From positions 573,415-637,414 of the forward strand of contig NZ_BMXJ01000005.1 of assembly GCF_014651695.1 (NCBI RefSeq): a stretch of DNA of 64,000 nt. Direction: 5' to 3'. The notes beneath the pieces were generated by a model, which was not told the origin of the DNA, did no database searches, and saw only the letters and a program-made list of their open reading frames with translations. Positions within the stretch are counted from its first letter, which is position 1, and every line of letters starts with the position of its first letter. Both the position numbers and the translations under genes were made by a program. Positions 34,370-42,936 of this stretch are shown one piece after another. The DNA comes from Nocardiopsis terrae. Lineage in GTDB: Bacteria > Actinomycetota > Actinomycetes > Streptosporangiales > Streptosporangiaceae.

Positions 34370-35470
34370 TCAGGCCGCGTTGACGCGGATGTCGCTGCTG
34401 TCGTTGAAGATCCAGTAGTACCAGAGCGAGGCGGTTTCCCTGGTGATGTACCACAGCTGGGTGCGGCGCTCGATGACGGCGGGCCCGGAGCGCGCGGGCG
34501 AGGTTCCCGCCTCAATCCCGTGGTCGGCCGCCATGATCCTGGAGCGCAGGCTGTGCCAGGGGTCGGAGACCAGGGTCGCGGTCTCCCAGCCGTTGGCCTC
34601 GAAGACCTCCGAGACGGCCTGGAAGCTCTGGAGGGTGTCGCTGCCCTCCTCGACCGCGATGACCTGGTCGGCGGGGACGCCTACCTCGACGAGCCAGTTC
34701 CGGCCCGACGCGGCCTCGGTATAGGCGTCGTCGGGCAGTTTGCCGCCGACGGTGACGATGAACGGTGCGACACCGTCCAGGTAGAGCACCTGTGCCTGGC
34801 GCAGGCGGGCCTCGAAGACCGGTGAGGGCACGCCGTTGTACTGGCTGGCGCCGAGCACCACGATGGCGTCGGTGGCGCCGCGCTCGTCCTGGCGGGCGGT
34901 GTACCAGACCCAGCCCCAGGTGGCGGGCGGGACGGCCAGGGCCGCCACCAGGGCCAGGGCGAGGATCCAGCGCAGCCGGAATCTGCGGCGCCTGCGGCGT
35001 TTGGGCTTGTGGGGCCGGGCCTGGGGGCGGCGGCCGCTTCGCCGCGGTCCCCTGGGCGGCCGGGCCCCGTTGTCTGGTTCCGACAGACGCGGGTCCTCGG
35101 TGCCAGGCTCCGGAGGGTGCGGCTCCTCGGTGGCCGGTCCGTCCGCCCCGTCCCGGTGGAGGGGCCGCTCCCCGCGTGTGCGCGGCAGCGGTCGGTCCCG
35201 GACGAACCTGCGGGTGAAGGCGGCCGGGGCCGGTTCCTGGTCGGAGCGGGTGAACTCACGGGTGGCTTCGGCGGCACCGCCGTCGCCGGAGGGGGCCTGA
35301 TCACCGCTGTGCACGGCACCCCTGGTGAACTCCCGGGTGGTGTCGGTGGCCGAGGCGGCACCGGCGTAACCGTCCCGGGAGAAGACCCGGGTGGCTTCGT
35401 CGTCAGCCGAGGGGGTCGTGATGGGGTCCTCCTGCGGCTCGTCGCCGCGACCGTCGCTCGCCGTTCGCAC
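34370..35470 (-). CDS. YdcF/SanA-family (DUF218) membrane protein with repetitive disordered N-terminus
   Basis: 366 residues. Residues 1-165 are disordered and polar, with four copies of a TR-x-F-like motif (ATRVFSR, TTREFTR, ATREFTR, FTRRFVR), ending in a basic run ([14 protein letters not shown]). One membrane helix follows ([20 protein letters not shown]). The extracellular DUF218 domain contains [20 protein letters not shown] and [23 protein letters not shown]218 proteins are linked to envelope or vancomycin-related phenotypes, but no reaction is firmly known. The N-terminal repeats look like possible phosphorylation sites for Ser/Thr kinases. Confidence 0.88.
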   Translation of the reverse strand: MRTASDGRGDEPQEDPITTPSADDEATRVFSRDGYAGAASATDTTREFTRGAVHSGDQAPSGDGGAAEATREFTRSDQEPAPAAFTRRFVRDRPLPRTRGERPLHRDGADGPATEEPHPPEPGTEDPRLSEPDNGARPPRGPRRSGRRPQARPHKPKRRRRRRFRLRWILALALVAALAVPPATWGWVWYTARQDERGATDAIVVLGASQYNGVPSPVFEARLRQAQVLYLDGVAPFIVTVGGKLPDDAYTEAASGRNWLVEVGVPADQVIAVEEGSDTLQSFQAVSEVFEANGWETATLVSDPWHSLRSRIMAADHGIEAGTSPARSGPAVIERRTQLWYITRETASLWYYWIFNDSSDIRVNAA

Positions 35471-35821
35471 CGGCTCACCTCCGCATTGTTGGCCCTGGGC
35501 GCGGTACCCCCCACTGGGACGCCTCGTGTCCGCCGCTGGTTCGCGGTTCCCCGGTCGGGGAGGGTCGTGGACGTGGGATAGGTGGCTGGTCGTGCCCGAC
35601 GCCCCGCCTGTGGGGTGACGGATCGGGACATCGTGTGGTGGCTCGTACCGGCAGGCAAGAATATATCACGAAAAGGTCACGAGTGACTTTCCGGCCGACC
35701 TCCGTCGTGGTGCCCGATTCTAGTCGCCCCGAACCTCTGGAACTCCAGTGGCGGCGCCCCTTCCGGGAACGCCGCCACACCGGCCTGAGCCGGGCACCTC
35801 TCGACCCCGGCCCGCGTCAGA
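35471..35821. other. 351-bp intergenic region with YdcF promoter candidate and ppdK terminator
   Basis: On the minus strand TATATT at 35665-35660 is a good -10 candidate for the YdcF gene. A near-palindrome GTCAC-GA-GTGAC (35676-35687) sits just upstream of it and may be an operator. A 9-bp hairpin (35748-35756 with 35770-35778) lies beyond the ppdK stop. No gene is supported. Confidence 0.45.
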
Positions 35822-38515
35822 TCAGGCGGAGCGGCCTGCGGCGCGGCCGGCCTCCAGGCGGGCCACCGGGACCCGGAAGGGCGAGCAGGACACGTAGTCC
35901 AGCCCCACCTTGTGGAAGAAGTGCACCGAGGCGGGGTCGCCGCCGTGCTCGCCGCACACGCCGAGCTTGATGCCGGGGCGGGCGGCGCGGCCCTCCTCCA
36001 CTGCGATGCGGATGAGGCGGCCGACCCCGTCCACGTCCAGGGACTCGAACGGCGAGACCCCGAACACGCCCTTCTCCAGGTAGGCGGAGAAGAAGGAGGC
36101 CTCGACGTCGTCGCGGGAGAAGCCCCACACGGTCTGGGTGAGGTCGTTGGTACCGAAGGAGAAGAACGCGGCGTTCTCCGCGATCTGTCCGGCGGTGAGC
36201 GCGGCGCGGGGGAGCTCGATCATGGTGCCGACCGGGAAGTCCAGCTCCAGCCCGTTCTCCTCGCCCACCTCGCGCAGCACGCGCAGCGCGTCGTCACGGA
36301 TGATCTCCAGCTCCTGGACGGTGCCCACCAGCGGGATCATGATCTCCGGACGGGGTCGGCCGCCCGCACGGATGCGGTCGACGGCGGCCTGGGCGATGGC
36401 GCGCACCTGCATGGTGAACAGTCCGGGGACGACCAGGCCCAGGCGCACGCCCCGCAGACCCAGCATCGGGTTCTGCTCGTGCAGCTTGTGCACGGCCTGG
36501 AGGACGCGGAGGTCGTTCTCGTGGCTCTCCCCACGGGCCTCGGCCACCGCCACACGCACCGACAACTCGGTGATGTCGGGCAGGAACTCGTGCAGCGGAG
36601 GGTCGAGCAGGCGGACCGTGACGGGCAGGCCGTCCATGGCTCCGAGGATGCCGTTGAAGTCCTCCCGCTGCAGCGGCAGCAACGCGTCCAGGGACTCCTG
36701 CTGCTCAGCGGGGGTGTCGGCCAGGATGAGGCGCTCGACGAGCTGGCGGCGGTCACCGAGGAACATGTGCTCGGTCCTGCACAGGCCGATGCCCTGGGCC
36801 CCCATGCGGCGGGCACGGGCAGCGTCCTCGGGGGTGTCGGCGTTGGCCCGCACGTACATGCGGCGGGCGGCGTCGACGTAGTGCATCATCCGGTCCACGG
36901 CGCGCACGAGGTCGTCGGCCTGGTCGGAGGCGGGGTCGATCTCGCCCTCGAAGTAGCGGACCACCGGGGAGTCCACGACCGGCACCTCGCCGAGGTAGAC
37001 CTGACCGCTGGTGCCGTCGATGGAGATGACGTCGCCCTCCTCGACCACCTCGCCGCCGGGCGCCGTCATGCGCCGGTTCTTGGTGTCGATGTCGAGCTCC
37101 TCGGCACCGCAGACACAGGTCTTGCCCATACCGCGCGCCACGACGGCGGCGTGCGAGGTCTTTCCGCCCCGGCTGGTGAGGATGCCCCCGGCGGCGATCA
37201 TGCCCTCGAGGTCGTCGGGGTTGGTCTCACGGCGGCAGAGGATGACCCTCTCCCCGCTGCGCGACCACTTGACGGCGGTGTAGGAGTCGAAGACGGCCTT
37301 GCCGACGGCGGCGCCGGGCGAGGCGTTCATGCCCCGGCCCAGGCGGTGGACCCCGTCGCCCGCCGCCGCGACGTCGTCGAAGCGCGGGAACATCAGCTGG
37401 GCGAGCTGGTCGCCGGTGACGCGCTGGACCGCCTCGTCGAGGGTGATCATGCCCTGGTCGACGAGCTGGTCTGCGATGCGGAAGGCGGCCGCGGCGGTGC
37501 GCTTGCCCACCCGGGTCTGGAGCATCCACAGCTTGCCGCGCTCGACGGTGAACTCGATGTCGCACAGGTCCCGGTAGTGGTTCTCCAGGATGTCCATGAT
37601 GCCCATGAGCTCTTCGTAGCTGCGGGCGTCGATCTTCTCCAGGTCGGCGAGGGGGACGGTGTTGCGGATGCCCGCCACCACGTCCTCGCCCTGGGCGTTC
37701 TGGAGGTAGTCGCCGTAGACGCCGGGCTGGCCGGAGGCGGGGTCGCGGGTGAAGGCGACACCGGTACCGGAGTCCATCCCCAGGTTGCCGAAGACCATGG
37801 AGCAGATGTTGACGGCGGTGCCGAGGTCGGCGGGGATGCGCTCCTGGCGGCGGTAGAGGACGGCGCGGGGTGCGTTCCAGGAGTCGAAGACCGCCTTGAC
37901 GGCGAGGACCATCTGCTCGCGCGGGTCGGTCGGGAAGGGGCTGCCGGTCTGTTCGGCGACGATCTCCTTGAACCGCTCCACGAGCTGGCGGAAGTCGGCG
38001 GCGTCCAGGTCGAGGTCGTTGGTGATGCCCTTGGCGGACTTGAGCTCGTCGATAGCGTCCTCGAAGAGTTCACCGTCGATGTCCTGGACGGTCTTGCCGA
38101 ACATCTGGATGAGGCGCCGGTAGGAGTCCCAGGCGAAGCGCTCGTCCCCGCCCTGGTTGGCCAGGCCGACGACGGATTCGTCGTTGAGGCCGATGTTGAG
38201 GACGGTCTCCATCATGCCGGGCATGGAGAATCTGGCGCCCGACCGTACGCTCACCAGGAGCGGATCATCGGGTTGGCCGAGCCCGCGCCCCATGGACTTC
38301 TCCAGGTCCCTGAGGTTGGCCTCGATCTCGGCGTCCAGGCCCGCGGGCACGGTCCCGCTCTCCAGGTAGTGACGGCACGCCTCGGTGGTGATGGTGAAGC
38401 CGGGGGGAACCGGGAGACCGATGTTGGTCATCTCGGCGAGGTTGGCCCCCTTGCCACCGAGCAGATCCTTCAGGTCCTTGTTGCCCTCGGTGAACTTGTA
38501 GACGTACTTGGTCAC
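35822..38515 (-). CDS. ppdK: Pyruvate, phosphate dikinase
   Basis: 897 residues from the GTG at 38515, with GAGGGA upstream; this gives the standard start TKYVYKFTEGNKDLKDLLGG. The ATP-grasp domain covers roughly residues 1-350. The phospho-histidine swivel domain carries the catalytic His in GGKTSHAAVVARGMGKTCV, and the C-terminal PEP/pyruvate barrel contains LGLRGVRLGL, FSFGTNDLTQTVWGFSRDD and KLGVCGEHGGDPASV. The enzyme reversibly makes PEP from pyruvate, ATP and phosphate. A GntR/HutC-type operator candidate lies about 140-150 bp upstream. Confidence 0.97.
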   Translation of the reverse strand: MTKYVYKFTEGNKDLKDLLGGKGANLAEMTNIGLPVPPGFTITTEACRHYLESGTVPAGLDAEIEANLRDLEKSMGRGLGQPDDPLLVSVRSGARFSMPGMMETVLNIGLNDESVVGLANQGGDERFAWDSYRRLIQMFGKTVQDIDGELFEDAIDELKSAKGITNDLDLDAADFRQLVERFKEIVAEQTGSPFPTDPREQMVLAVKAVFDSWNAPRAVLYRRQERIPADLGTAVNICSMVFGNLGMDSGTGVAFTRDPASGQPGVYGDYLQNAQGEDVVAGIRNTVPLADLEKIDARSYEELMGIMDILENHYRDLCDIEFTVERGKLWMLQTRVGKRTAAAAFRIADQLVDQGMITLDEAVQRVTGDQLAQLMFPRFDDVAAAGDGVHRLGRGMNASPGAAVGKAVFDSYTAVKWSRSGERVILCRRETNPDDLEGMIAAGGILTSRGGKTSHAAVVARGMGKTCVCGAEELDIDTKNRRMTAPGGEVVEEGDVISIDGTSGQVYLGEVPVVDSPVVRYFEGEIDPASDQADDLVRAVDRMMHYVDAARRMYVRANADTPEDAARARRMGAQGIGLCRTEHMFLGDRRQLVERLILADTPAEQQESLDALLPLQREDFNGILGAMDGLPVTVRLLDPPLHEFLPDITELSVRVAVAEARGESHENDLRVLQAVHKLHEQNPMLGLRGVRLGLVVPGLFTMQVRAIAQAAVDRIRAGGRPRPEIMIPLVGTVQELEIIRDDALRVLREVGEENGLELDFPVGTMIELPRAALTAGQIAENAAFFSFGTNDLTQTVWGFSRDDVEASFFSAYLEKGVFGVSPFESLDVDGVGRLIRIAVEEGRAARPGIKLGVCGEHGGDPASVHFFHKVGLDYVSCSPFRVPVARLEAGRAAGRSA

Positions 38516-38652
38516 GGGGGTGCTCCCTCGTTCTGTCTCGGCGGCTCGGCGTCGGGTCGGCCCCTTGTCTGGCGCGACTCTATCCACACTTCGCAAAAGC
38601 GACCCTCCATGAACCACCGTTTTATGGAATAGTCCCTGCTCAAAGGCATTGA

Positions 38653-38668
38653 AAAGGTCTATACCAAT
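38653..38668. promoter_or_regulatory. GntR/HutC (DasR/NagR)-like operator candidate upstream of ppdK
   Basis: AAAGGTCTATACCAAT matches the streptomycete DasR element ACTGGTCTAGACCACT at 12 of 16 positions, and its reverse complement resembles the Bacillus NagR site. It sits about 140 bp upstream of ppdK. No GntR regulator gene is in the window. Confidence 0.4.
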
Positions 38669-38862
38669 GGTTCAGCACAAGCACACCCGTCCCACCACGC
38701 AAAACAACACCCAGGAGCACCTGTGGCCCAGGACACCGCTGGTCAGGAGAGTGGAGCCATCATCGGTCAGCAACCGAACAGGGGGCGGAGCCCGGGAACC
38801 GGCGGCACGACCAATCCCCGCAGCACACGGACCCGGGGGCGACTGTGCGGCGTGACACAGCA

Positions 38863-38895
38863 TTACTTGCAAGTAACCTACGCATCCGTAAGTTA
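38863..38895. promoter_or_regulatory. Paired operator-like dyads upstream of the hemolysin III gene
   Basis: TTACTTGCAAGTAA (38863-38876) is a perfect 14-bp palindrome. It is followed at once by TAACCTACG-CATC-CGTAAGTTA (38874-38895), paired at 8 of 9 positions. The TTACT...AGTAA form is typical of TetR-type operators. Confidence 0.45.
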
Positions 38896-38950
38896 GGCTT
38901 CGGGTGTGTCCCGCGCCGAGCGGGACCACAGGACGTGAGGGGTGCGAACG

Positions 38951-39748
38951 GTGTCCAAGGAGCCGGAGTCGAGGGAGCCGGAGACGGAGAACACGGAGGC
39001 CGGGAACGCCGAAGCGGCGACCGGTGCCGAGGGACGGGACCCCACCGCCGGGGAGGGCCCGGCCGCCTCCGTACCCGAGCGGGCCGCCGCGGCCGCCGGG
39101 GACCTGCTGGAGGCCGTGAAGCCGAGGCTTCGCGGTTGGCTCCACCTCGGAACCGCACCGCTCGCCCTGGCCGCGGGTATCGTCCTGGTCGCGCTCTCCC
39201 CCACCCTGCCCGCCCTGGCCGCCAGCGCGGTCTACGCGCTCAGCTCGGTGCTGCTGTTCAGCACCTCCGCCGTCTACCACGTGGGCCGCTGGTCGCCGCG
39301 GGCGCAGAGGGTGCTGCGCCGCATGGACCACTCGAACATCTACCTGATCATCGCGGGCACCTACACGCCGTTCATCGTGCTGGTCCTGGACGGCCCCCTG
39401 CGCACGGCCATGCTGGCCCTGGTCTGGGGCGGGGCGATCGCCGGGGTGGCGTTCAAGCTCCTGTGGCTGAACGCACCGCGCTGGCTGTCCACCGCCCTGT
39501 ACCTGGCCATCGGCTGGGTGGCGGTCCTGTTCATCCCCGACCTGGTCAACGGCACCAATCCGGCCACGTGGATCCTGATCCTGGCGGGCGGTGTGCTCTA
39601 CAGCGTCGGCGCGGTGGTCTACGGGCTCAAGCGGCCCGACCCGGCTCCGCGCTGGTTCGGCTTCCACGAGATCTTCCACTCACTGACCATCGCCGCGTTC
39701 GTCTGCCACTACGTCGCGGTGTCGTTCGTGGTCTACGCGGCGGCCTGA
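38951..39748 (+). CDS. Hemolysin III / PAQR family membrane protein
   Basis: 265 residues from the GTG at 38951, chosen because GAGGG lies 9 nt upstream; a GTG at 38942 is also possible. A long acidic, disordered N-terminus of about 60 residues precedes seven predicted helices. The conserved family residues are present: STSAVYHVGRW, RRMDHSNIYLIIAGTYTPF, and FHEIFHSLTIAAFVCHY, whose histidines are the usual metal ligands. The family may act as membrane hydrolases or stress-related channels. Despite the name, hemolytic activity is not implied. Confidence 0.9.
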   Translation: MSKEPESREPETENTEAGNAEAATGAEGRDPTAGEGPAASVPERAAAAAGDLLEAVKPRLRGWLHLGTAPLALAAGIVLVALSPTLPALAASAVYALSSVLLFSTSAVYHVGRWSPRAQRVLRRMDHSNIYLIIAGTYTPFIVLVLDGPLRTAMLALVWGGAIAGVAFKLLWLNAPRWLSTALYLAIGWVAVLFIPDLVNGTNPATWILILAGGVLYSVGAVVYGLKRPDPAPRWFGFHEIFHSLTIAAFVCHYVAVSFVVYAAA

Positions 39749-39781
39749 AGCCGGGGTCCCGCCCCAGCACACGGTCTGCCC

Positions 39782-39814
39782 CGGTGGCCGGTCCCGCTGC
39801 GGGACCGGCCACCG
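39782..39814. terminator. Perfect 15-bp hairpin between converging genes
   Basis: Arms 39782-39796 and 39800-39814 are exactly complementary with a 3-nt loop, downstream of both the hemolysin III gene and the converging membrane protein gene. Confidence 0.75.
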
Positions 39815-39835
39815 CGCGTGTCAGGCACCTGCCAG

Positions 39836-41218
39836 TCAGGCGAAGGCGAACATCGGCGGGAAGACCAGCACGACCACCGCGGCCCACACCGCGTACACCG
39901 GCAGGTAGGCGGTCTGCCAACGCTCGACCGCCGTGAACGGGCGCCTGCCACGCACGAAGCCCAGGAGCAGCCACGCGGACCAGGCCAGGTGCACCAGCAG
40001 TACGAGGTTCAGGCCGAGCGCCGCCGTCTTGTTGGCGGTGAAACCGAACTCGGCGATCCGGGTCAGCATCGCCGTCAGTGCGACGGCGTTCACCGCGAGC
40101 GCGGCGCCCACCAGTGCGAGCTGGAGCCAGTCGAAGATCCCGGTCGGGGCCAGCGGGTCGCGGGCGGAGATCGAGTACAGCAACAGGAACAGCACGAGCA
40201 CCAGGACCGCGTCCATGATGATGAGCAGCTCGCGGTCGACCGTGGTCAGCGGACCGTTCACCAGCAGCACCACGAGGTCGGCGACCAGCATCAGCAGTGC
40301 CAGCGGGGTGAAGACCCTGGTCAGCACGGGAGCGATGTTCTCCACCACGCTCTTCTTGGCCTCCACCAGCCACGCGGCGACCAGCAGCGCGCCGGGCACG
40401 CCGAACGGCAGGAGCCAGTCCTCCATGAAGGGCTCCAGGTCGACGCCGGCCAGGGAGAGCACCGCAGCGGTGAGGCCGAGCAGGACCATCGAACCCAGTG
40501 CGAGCAGCGCGAGGTACATCGCCAGCTCACCCGCGAACCGCACGTAGTCCATCCGCTGCTCGTGCGAGCGCCACCGACCACCCGTGTGCAGTACACCGGC
40601 GAGCAGCCACAGCAGGACCGGGGCGTGCGTGAACGCGAGCACCTCGGTCATCCCGGGCGCCGGGTAGGGGCCGGGGGTCTGCGTGAAGGGGTAGAGGTTC
40701 ACCGCCAGGGCCGGGACCGCCGCGAGTGCGGCCGTCACCGCGCACACCCGCCACGGGGCGCGGCTCTTCCAGGCGAACCACCCCGCCAGGAACGGAAGGA
40801 CCACGAAGGGGAGGTTGCGCAGCAGCGCCATCTCGTCGTCGACGGCACTGACGAGGATCTTGACCGCCACGCCCGCGCCGACCGCGAACGCCAGCATCAC
40901 CCCGAGCTCGCGCCAGCGCCGCGCGCCGGGTCCGCCGTCGGCCTCGGGGACCAGGACCAGCTGCTTCCACAGCCGGTGGGAGTGTTCGCGCGCGAACTCA
41001 CGCGAGACCGCGTCCAGGTTGCCCATGCGTTTGACCGCGACGAGGAAGGCCTCCTCACTGTCGAGACCGCTCGACTCCAGGTCGGCGATCTGTTCGCGCA
41101 GGTGGTCCTCCATCTCCTCGATGTCCGGCGCGGAGATGGCCTGACGGCGGCGCACGAAACCGCGCCACTGGCCGATCTGCTCCTCCAGGACGTTCCCGCG
41201 GGCGGGCTCGGTCGTCAT
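39836..41218 (-). CDS. Multi-pass membrane protein with permease-prefix (HAAS-like) N-terminal domain
   Basis: 460 residues from the ATG at 41218, which overlaps the PadR stop by 4 bp. Residues 10-85 form the helical permease-prefix domain (QIGQWRGFVRRRQAISAPDI, EEMEDHLREQIADLESSGLD, VKRMGNLDAVSREFA) commonly paired with PadR regulators. About ten hydrophobic helices follow, with no recognisable transport or catalytic motif. The PadR-membrane protein arrangement suggests an autoregulated envelope-stress or transport module, which is inference. Confidence 0.82.
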   Translation of the reverse strand: MTTEPARGNVLEEQIGQWRGFVRRRQAISAPDIEEMEDHLREQIADLESSGLDSEEAFLVAVKRMGNLDAVSREFAREHSHRLWKQLVLVPEADGGPGARRWRELGVMLAFAVGAGVAVKILVSAVDDEMALLRNLPFVVLPFLAGWFAWKSRAPWRVCAVTAALAAVPALAVNLYPFTQTPGPYPAPGMTEVLAFTHAPVLLWLLAGVLHTGGRWRSHEQRMDYVRFAGELAMYLALLALGSMVLLGLTAAVLSLAGVDLEPFMEDWLLPFGVPGALLVAAWLVEAKKSVVENIAPVLTRVFTPLALLMLVADLVVLLVNGPLTTVDRELLIIMDAVLVLVLFLLLYSISARDPLAPTGIFDWLQLALVGAALAVNAVALTAMLTRIAEFGFTANKTAALGLNLVLLVHLAWSAWLLLGFVRGRRPFTAVERWQTAYLPVYAVWAAVVVLVFPPMFAFA

Positions 41219-41589
41219 GCGAAACCCCCTGCCGGAGCGGCACCCGGGCGCGGGGGGTGTGCGGCCGCCTCCCACACCTGCCTGAGCGCCTCGGCGACGA
41301 CCTTCCACTGCTCGTGCCGCTCGGCCAGCGCCTCGAGTCCCGCCTCCGTGATGGCGTAGTGCTTGCGGCGGCGGCCCGCGTCCGACCTGCCCCAGGAGGC
41401 CCGGACGAGTCCGTTGCGCTCCAACCGGTGCAACAGGGGGTAGAGCATTCCGTCAGTCCACTGCATCCGGCCGTCGGAGAGCTCGTTGACGCGCCTGACG
41501 ATGGCGTAGCCGTAGGACTCACCCTCGGCCAGGATGCCCAGGACGAGCGGTGTTGCCGATGCGGCGACCAGGTCCTTGTCTATGTGCAT
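41215..41589 (-). CDS. PadR family transcriptional regulator
   Basis: 124 residues from the ATG at 41589, preceded by GAGGAAG; an ATG at 41601 would add 4 residues but lies within the operator dyad. The PadR winged helix is clear: PLVLGILAEGESYGYAIVRR, MLYPLLHRLERNGLVRASWG, RRRKHYAITEAGLEALAER. It is translationally coupled to the downstream membrane protein gene. A 17-bp inverted repeat sits directly upstream and probably mediates autoregulation. Confidence 0.92.
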   Translation of the reverse strand: MHIDKDLVAASATPLVLGILAEGESYGYAIVRRVNELSDGRMQWTDGMLYPLLHRLERNGLVRASWGRSDAGRRRKHYAITEAGLEALAERHEQWKVVAEALRQVWEAAAHPPRPGAAPAGGFA

Positions 41590-41600
41590 TCGCTTCCTCA

Positions 41601-41643
41601 TGCCTAGAGCTGCCAGGGGTCATAACCCTAGCAGTTCTAGGCA
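41601..41643. promoter_or_regulatory. Probable PadR operator
   Basis: The arm at 41601-41617 (TGCCTAGAGCTGCCAGG) and the arm at 41627-41643 (CCTAGCAGTTCTAGGCA) are complementary at 15 of 17 positions with a 9-bp spacer, immediately before the PadR coding start. Confidence 0.6.
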
Positions 41644-41869
41644 TAGAAGAGCTATGTATGATTGACGACCGGCAGCCAGGAGTCACGATTGGCTCACGCG
41701 GCGAGACAATCGGCACCAAACCCCCCTTTATCCCTCACCCCCTACCGCTAGGTTGGGAACCGGTTCCTACGGCCGTGTGCGGCCGTGGGCGCCAGGAGGC
41801 GACCGGAAACCACATCCCCCCGGGTCCGGTCGCCTCCCCCCTTCCACCCCGCCGAGGACACTCTCCGAC

Positions 41870-42313
41870 TCAGGCGCCGCCACTCGCCCCCGACGGCGCG
41901 GGGCCCGGGCGCTCGTAGCAGTCGTAGTTGCGCTGAGCGATGATCCTGCCGTCGCGGAACTCCATGAACGCCGCCACATGGGCGCGCAGCACCTGACCCG
42001 CGGCCAGCTCGCCGAGCGGCACAGCCAGCACCCCGGACCACGCGACCTCCACGGCGACCCGGTCCCCCGCGGCGACGGCGTTGACCACCTCGAAATCCTG
42101 CTCGGCGAGCAGTGCGGCCCCCTCCCGGGAGGCGGAGGCCAACTCCGCGACCCCCCGAACGGTCCCGTCGGGGAACAGGGCGTTGGGCAACTGGACGTGC
42201 ACGGCCTCCGGATGGAAGAAGGAGGCGATCTCCTCGGGCGCCGCGAAGCGGGACACCGCCCGGTGGTATTTGACAGCGGTACGGACGTGGGGGTGGTCAG
42301 CAAGCTTCGACAT
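41870..42313 (-). CDS. SnoaL/NTF2-like fold protein
   Basis: 147 residues from the ATG at 42313 (SKLADHPHVRTAVKYHRAVS). The segments EEIASFFHPEAVHVQLPNAL, GDRVAVEVAWSGVLAVPLGE and RAHVAAFMEFRDGRIIAQRN are typical of the SnoaL-like polyketide-cyclase / NTF2-like superfamily, which form small cone-shaped pockets. A role in small-molecule isomerisation or ester handling is possible but unproven. It is divergent from a MarR regulator, with only 49 bp between the starts, so the regulator probably controls it. Confidence 0.85.
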   Translation of the reverse strand: MSKLADHPHVRTAVKYHRAVSRFAAPEEIASFFHPEAVHVQLPNALFPDGTVRGVAELASASREGAALLAEQDFEVVNAVAAGDRVAVEVAWSGVLAVPLGELAAGQVLRAHVAAFMEFRDGRIIAQRNYDCYERPGPAPSGASGGA

Positions 42314-42331
42314 ATCCACAACCTTATTTGC

Positions 42332-42345
42332 ACAACCATGGTTGT
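42332..42345. promoter_or_regulatory. MarR operator candidate in the divergent gap
   Basis: ACAACCATGGTTGT is a perfect 14-bp palindrome centred in the 49-bp gap between the SnoaL-like and MarR genes, where it could block both promoters. Confidence 0.6.
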
Positions 42346-42362
42346 CAATAGAGGATGGTCCC

Positions 42363-42845
42363 ATGCACCACTCACCCGAACCGCACGACCTCGACACGGG
42401 CACCCTGGCCCACTTCGTCGGCGCAGCGGCCGTTTCCGCCGTCCAGGAGGGACTCGCCGCCCAGGGTTTCGCCGACCTGCGCGTGTCCCACGGCTACGTC
42501 TTCCAGCGCCTCCTGGACACACCGCCCACCATCGGGGAACTCGCCGAGAAGCTCGGTATGACCCAGCAGGGCGCCTCGAAGGCCGTCGACGAACTGGAGC
42601 GGCTCGGTTACACCGAACGCCTTCCCGATCCCCGGGACGCCCGTGTGCGCCGCGTCTGGCTGACTCCTCGGGGCCACGAGGCCGTCGCCTCCGCCCGTCG
42701 CGCCCGGGAGGCCCTGGAGGAGCGGCTCCTGCGGCGTCTGGGCGAGGAGTCCCTCGCCACCGTGCGTTCCCTGCTCACCGAACTCCTCGAAGAGCTCGGC
42801 GGCACCGAGGCCGTGCGGCGGCGCGAGGTCAGGCCGCCGCGCTGA
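42363..42845 (+). CDS. MarR family transcriptional regulator
   Basis: 160 residues from the ATG at 42363, with GAGG upstream. The MarR winged helix-turn-helix is present: PPTIGELAEKLGMTQQGASK, AVDELERLGYTERLPDPRDA, RVRRVWLTPRGHEAVASARR. It is likely to respond to a small aromatic or lipophilic ligand and to repress the divergent SnoaL-like gene and itself through the palindrome between them. Confidence 0.92.
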   Translation: MHHSPEPHDLDTGTLAHFVGAAAVSAVQEGLAAQGFADLRVSHGYVFQRLLDTPPTIGELAEKLGMTQQGASKAVDELERLGYTERLPDPRDARVRRVWLTPRGHEAVASARRAREALEERLLRRLGEESLATVRSLLTELLEELGGTEAVRRREVRPPR

Positions 42846-42860
42846 CAGCGCGTCTGAGAC

Positions 42861-42906
42861 ACGAGCGGCCGCCCGCCTCCACCAAGGAGGACGGGCGGCC
42901 GTTCGT
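42861..42906. terminator. Long hairpin between the MarR gene and glyS
   Basis: ACGAGCGGCCGCCCG-CCTCC pairs with GGAGG-ACGGGCGGCCGTTCGT (a stem of about 20 bp with one bulge and one G-U), placed just past both converging stop codons. Confidence 0.75.
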
Positions 42907-42936
42907 GTCGGTTCCCCCGAAGGGGCCGTGGCCCCT

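Larger units (their letters stand above)
38516..38950. other. 435-bp divergent control region between ppdK and the hemolysin III gene
   Basis: No gene is supported. It contains a minus-strand -10 candidate TAGAGT at 38582-38577 for ppdK, a DasR/NagR-like site at 38653-38668, and two dyads at 38863-38895 before the hemolysin III gene. Confidence 0.5.
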
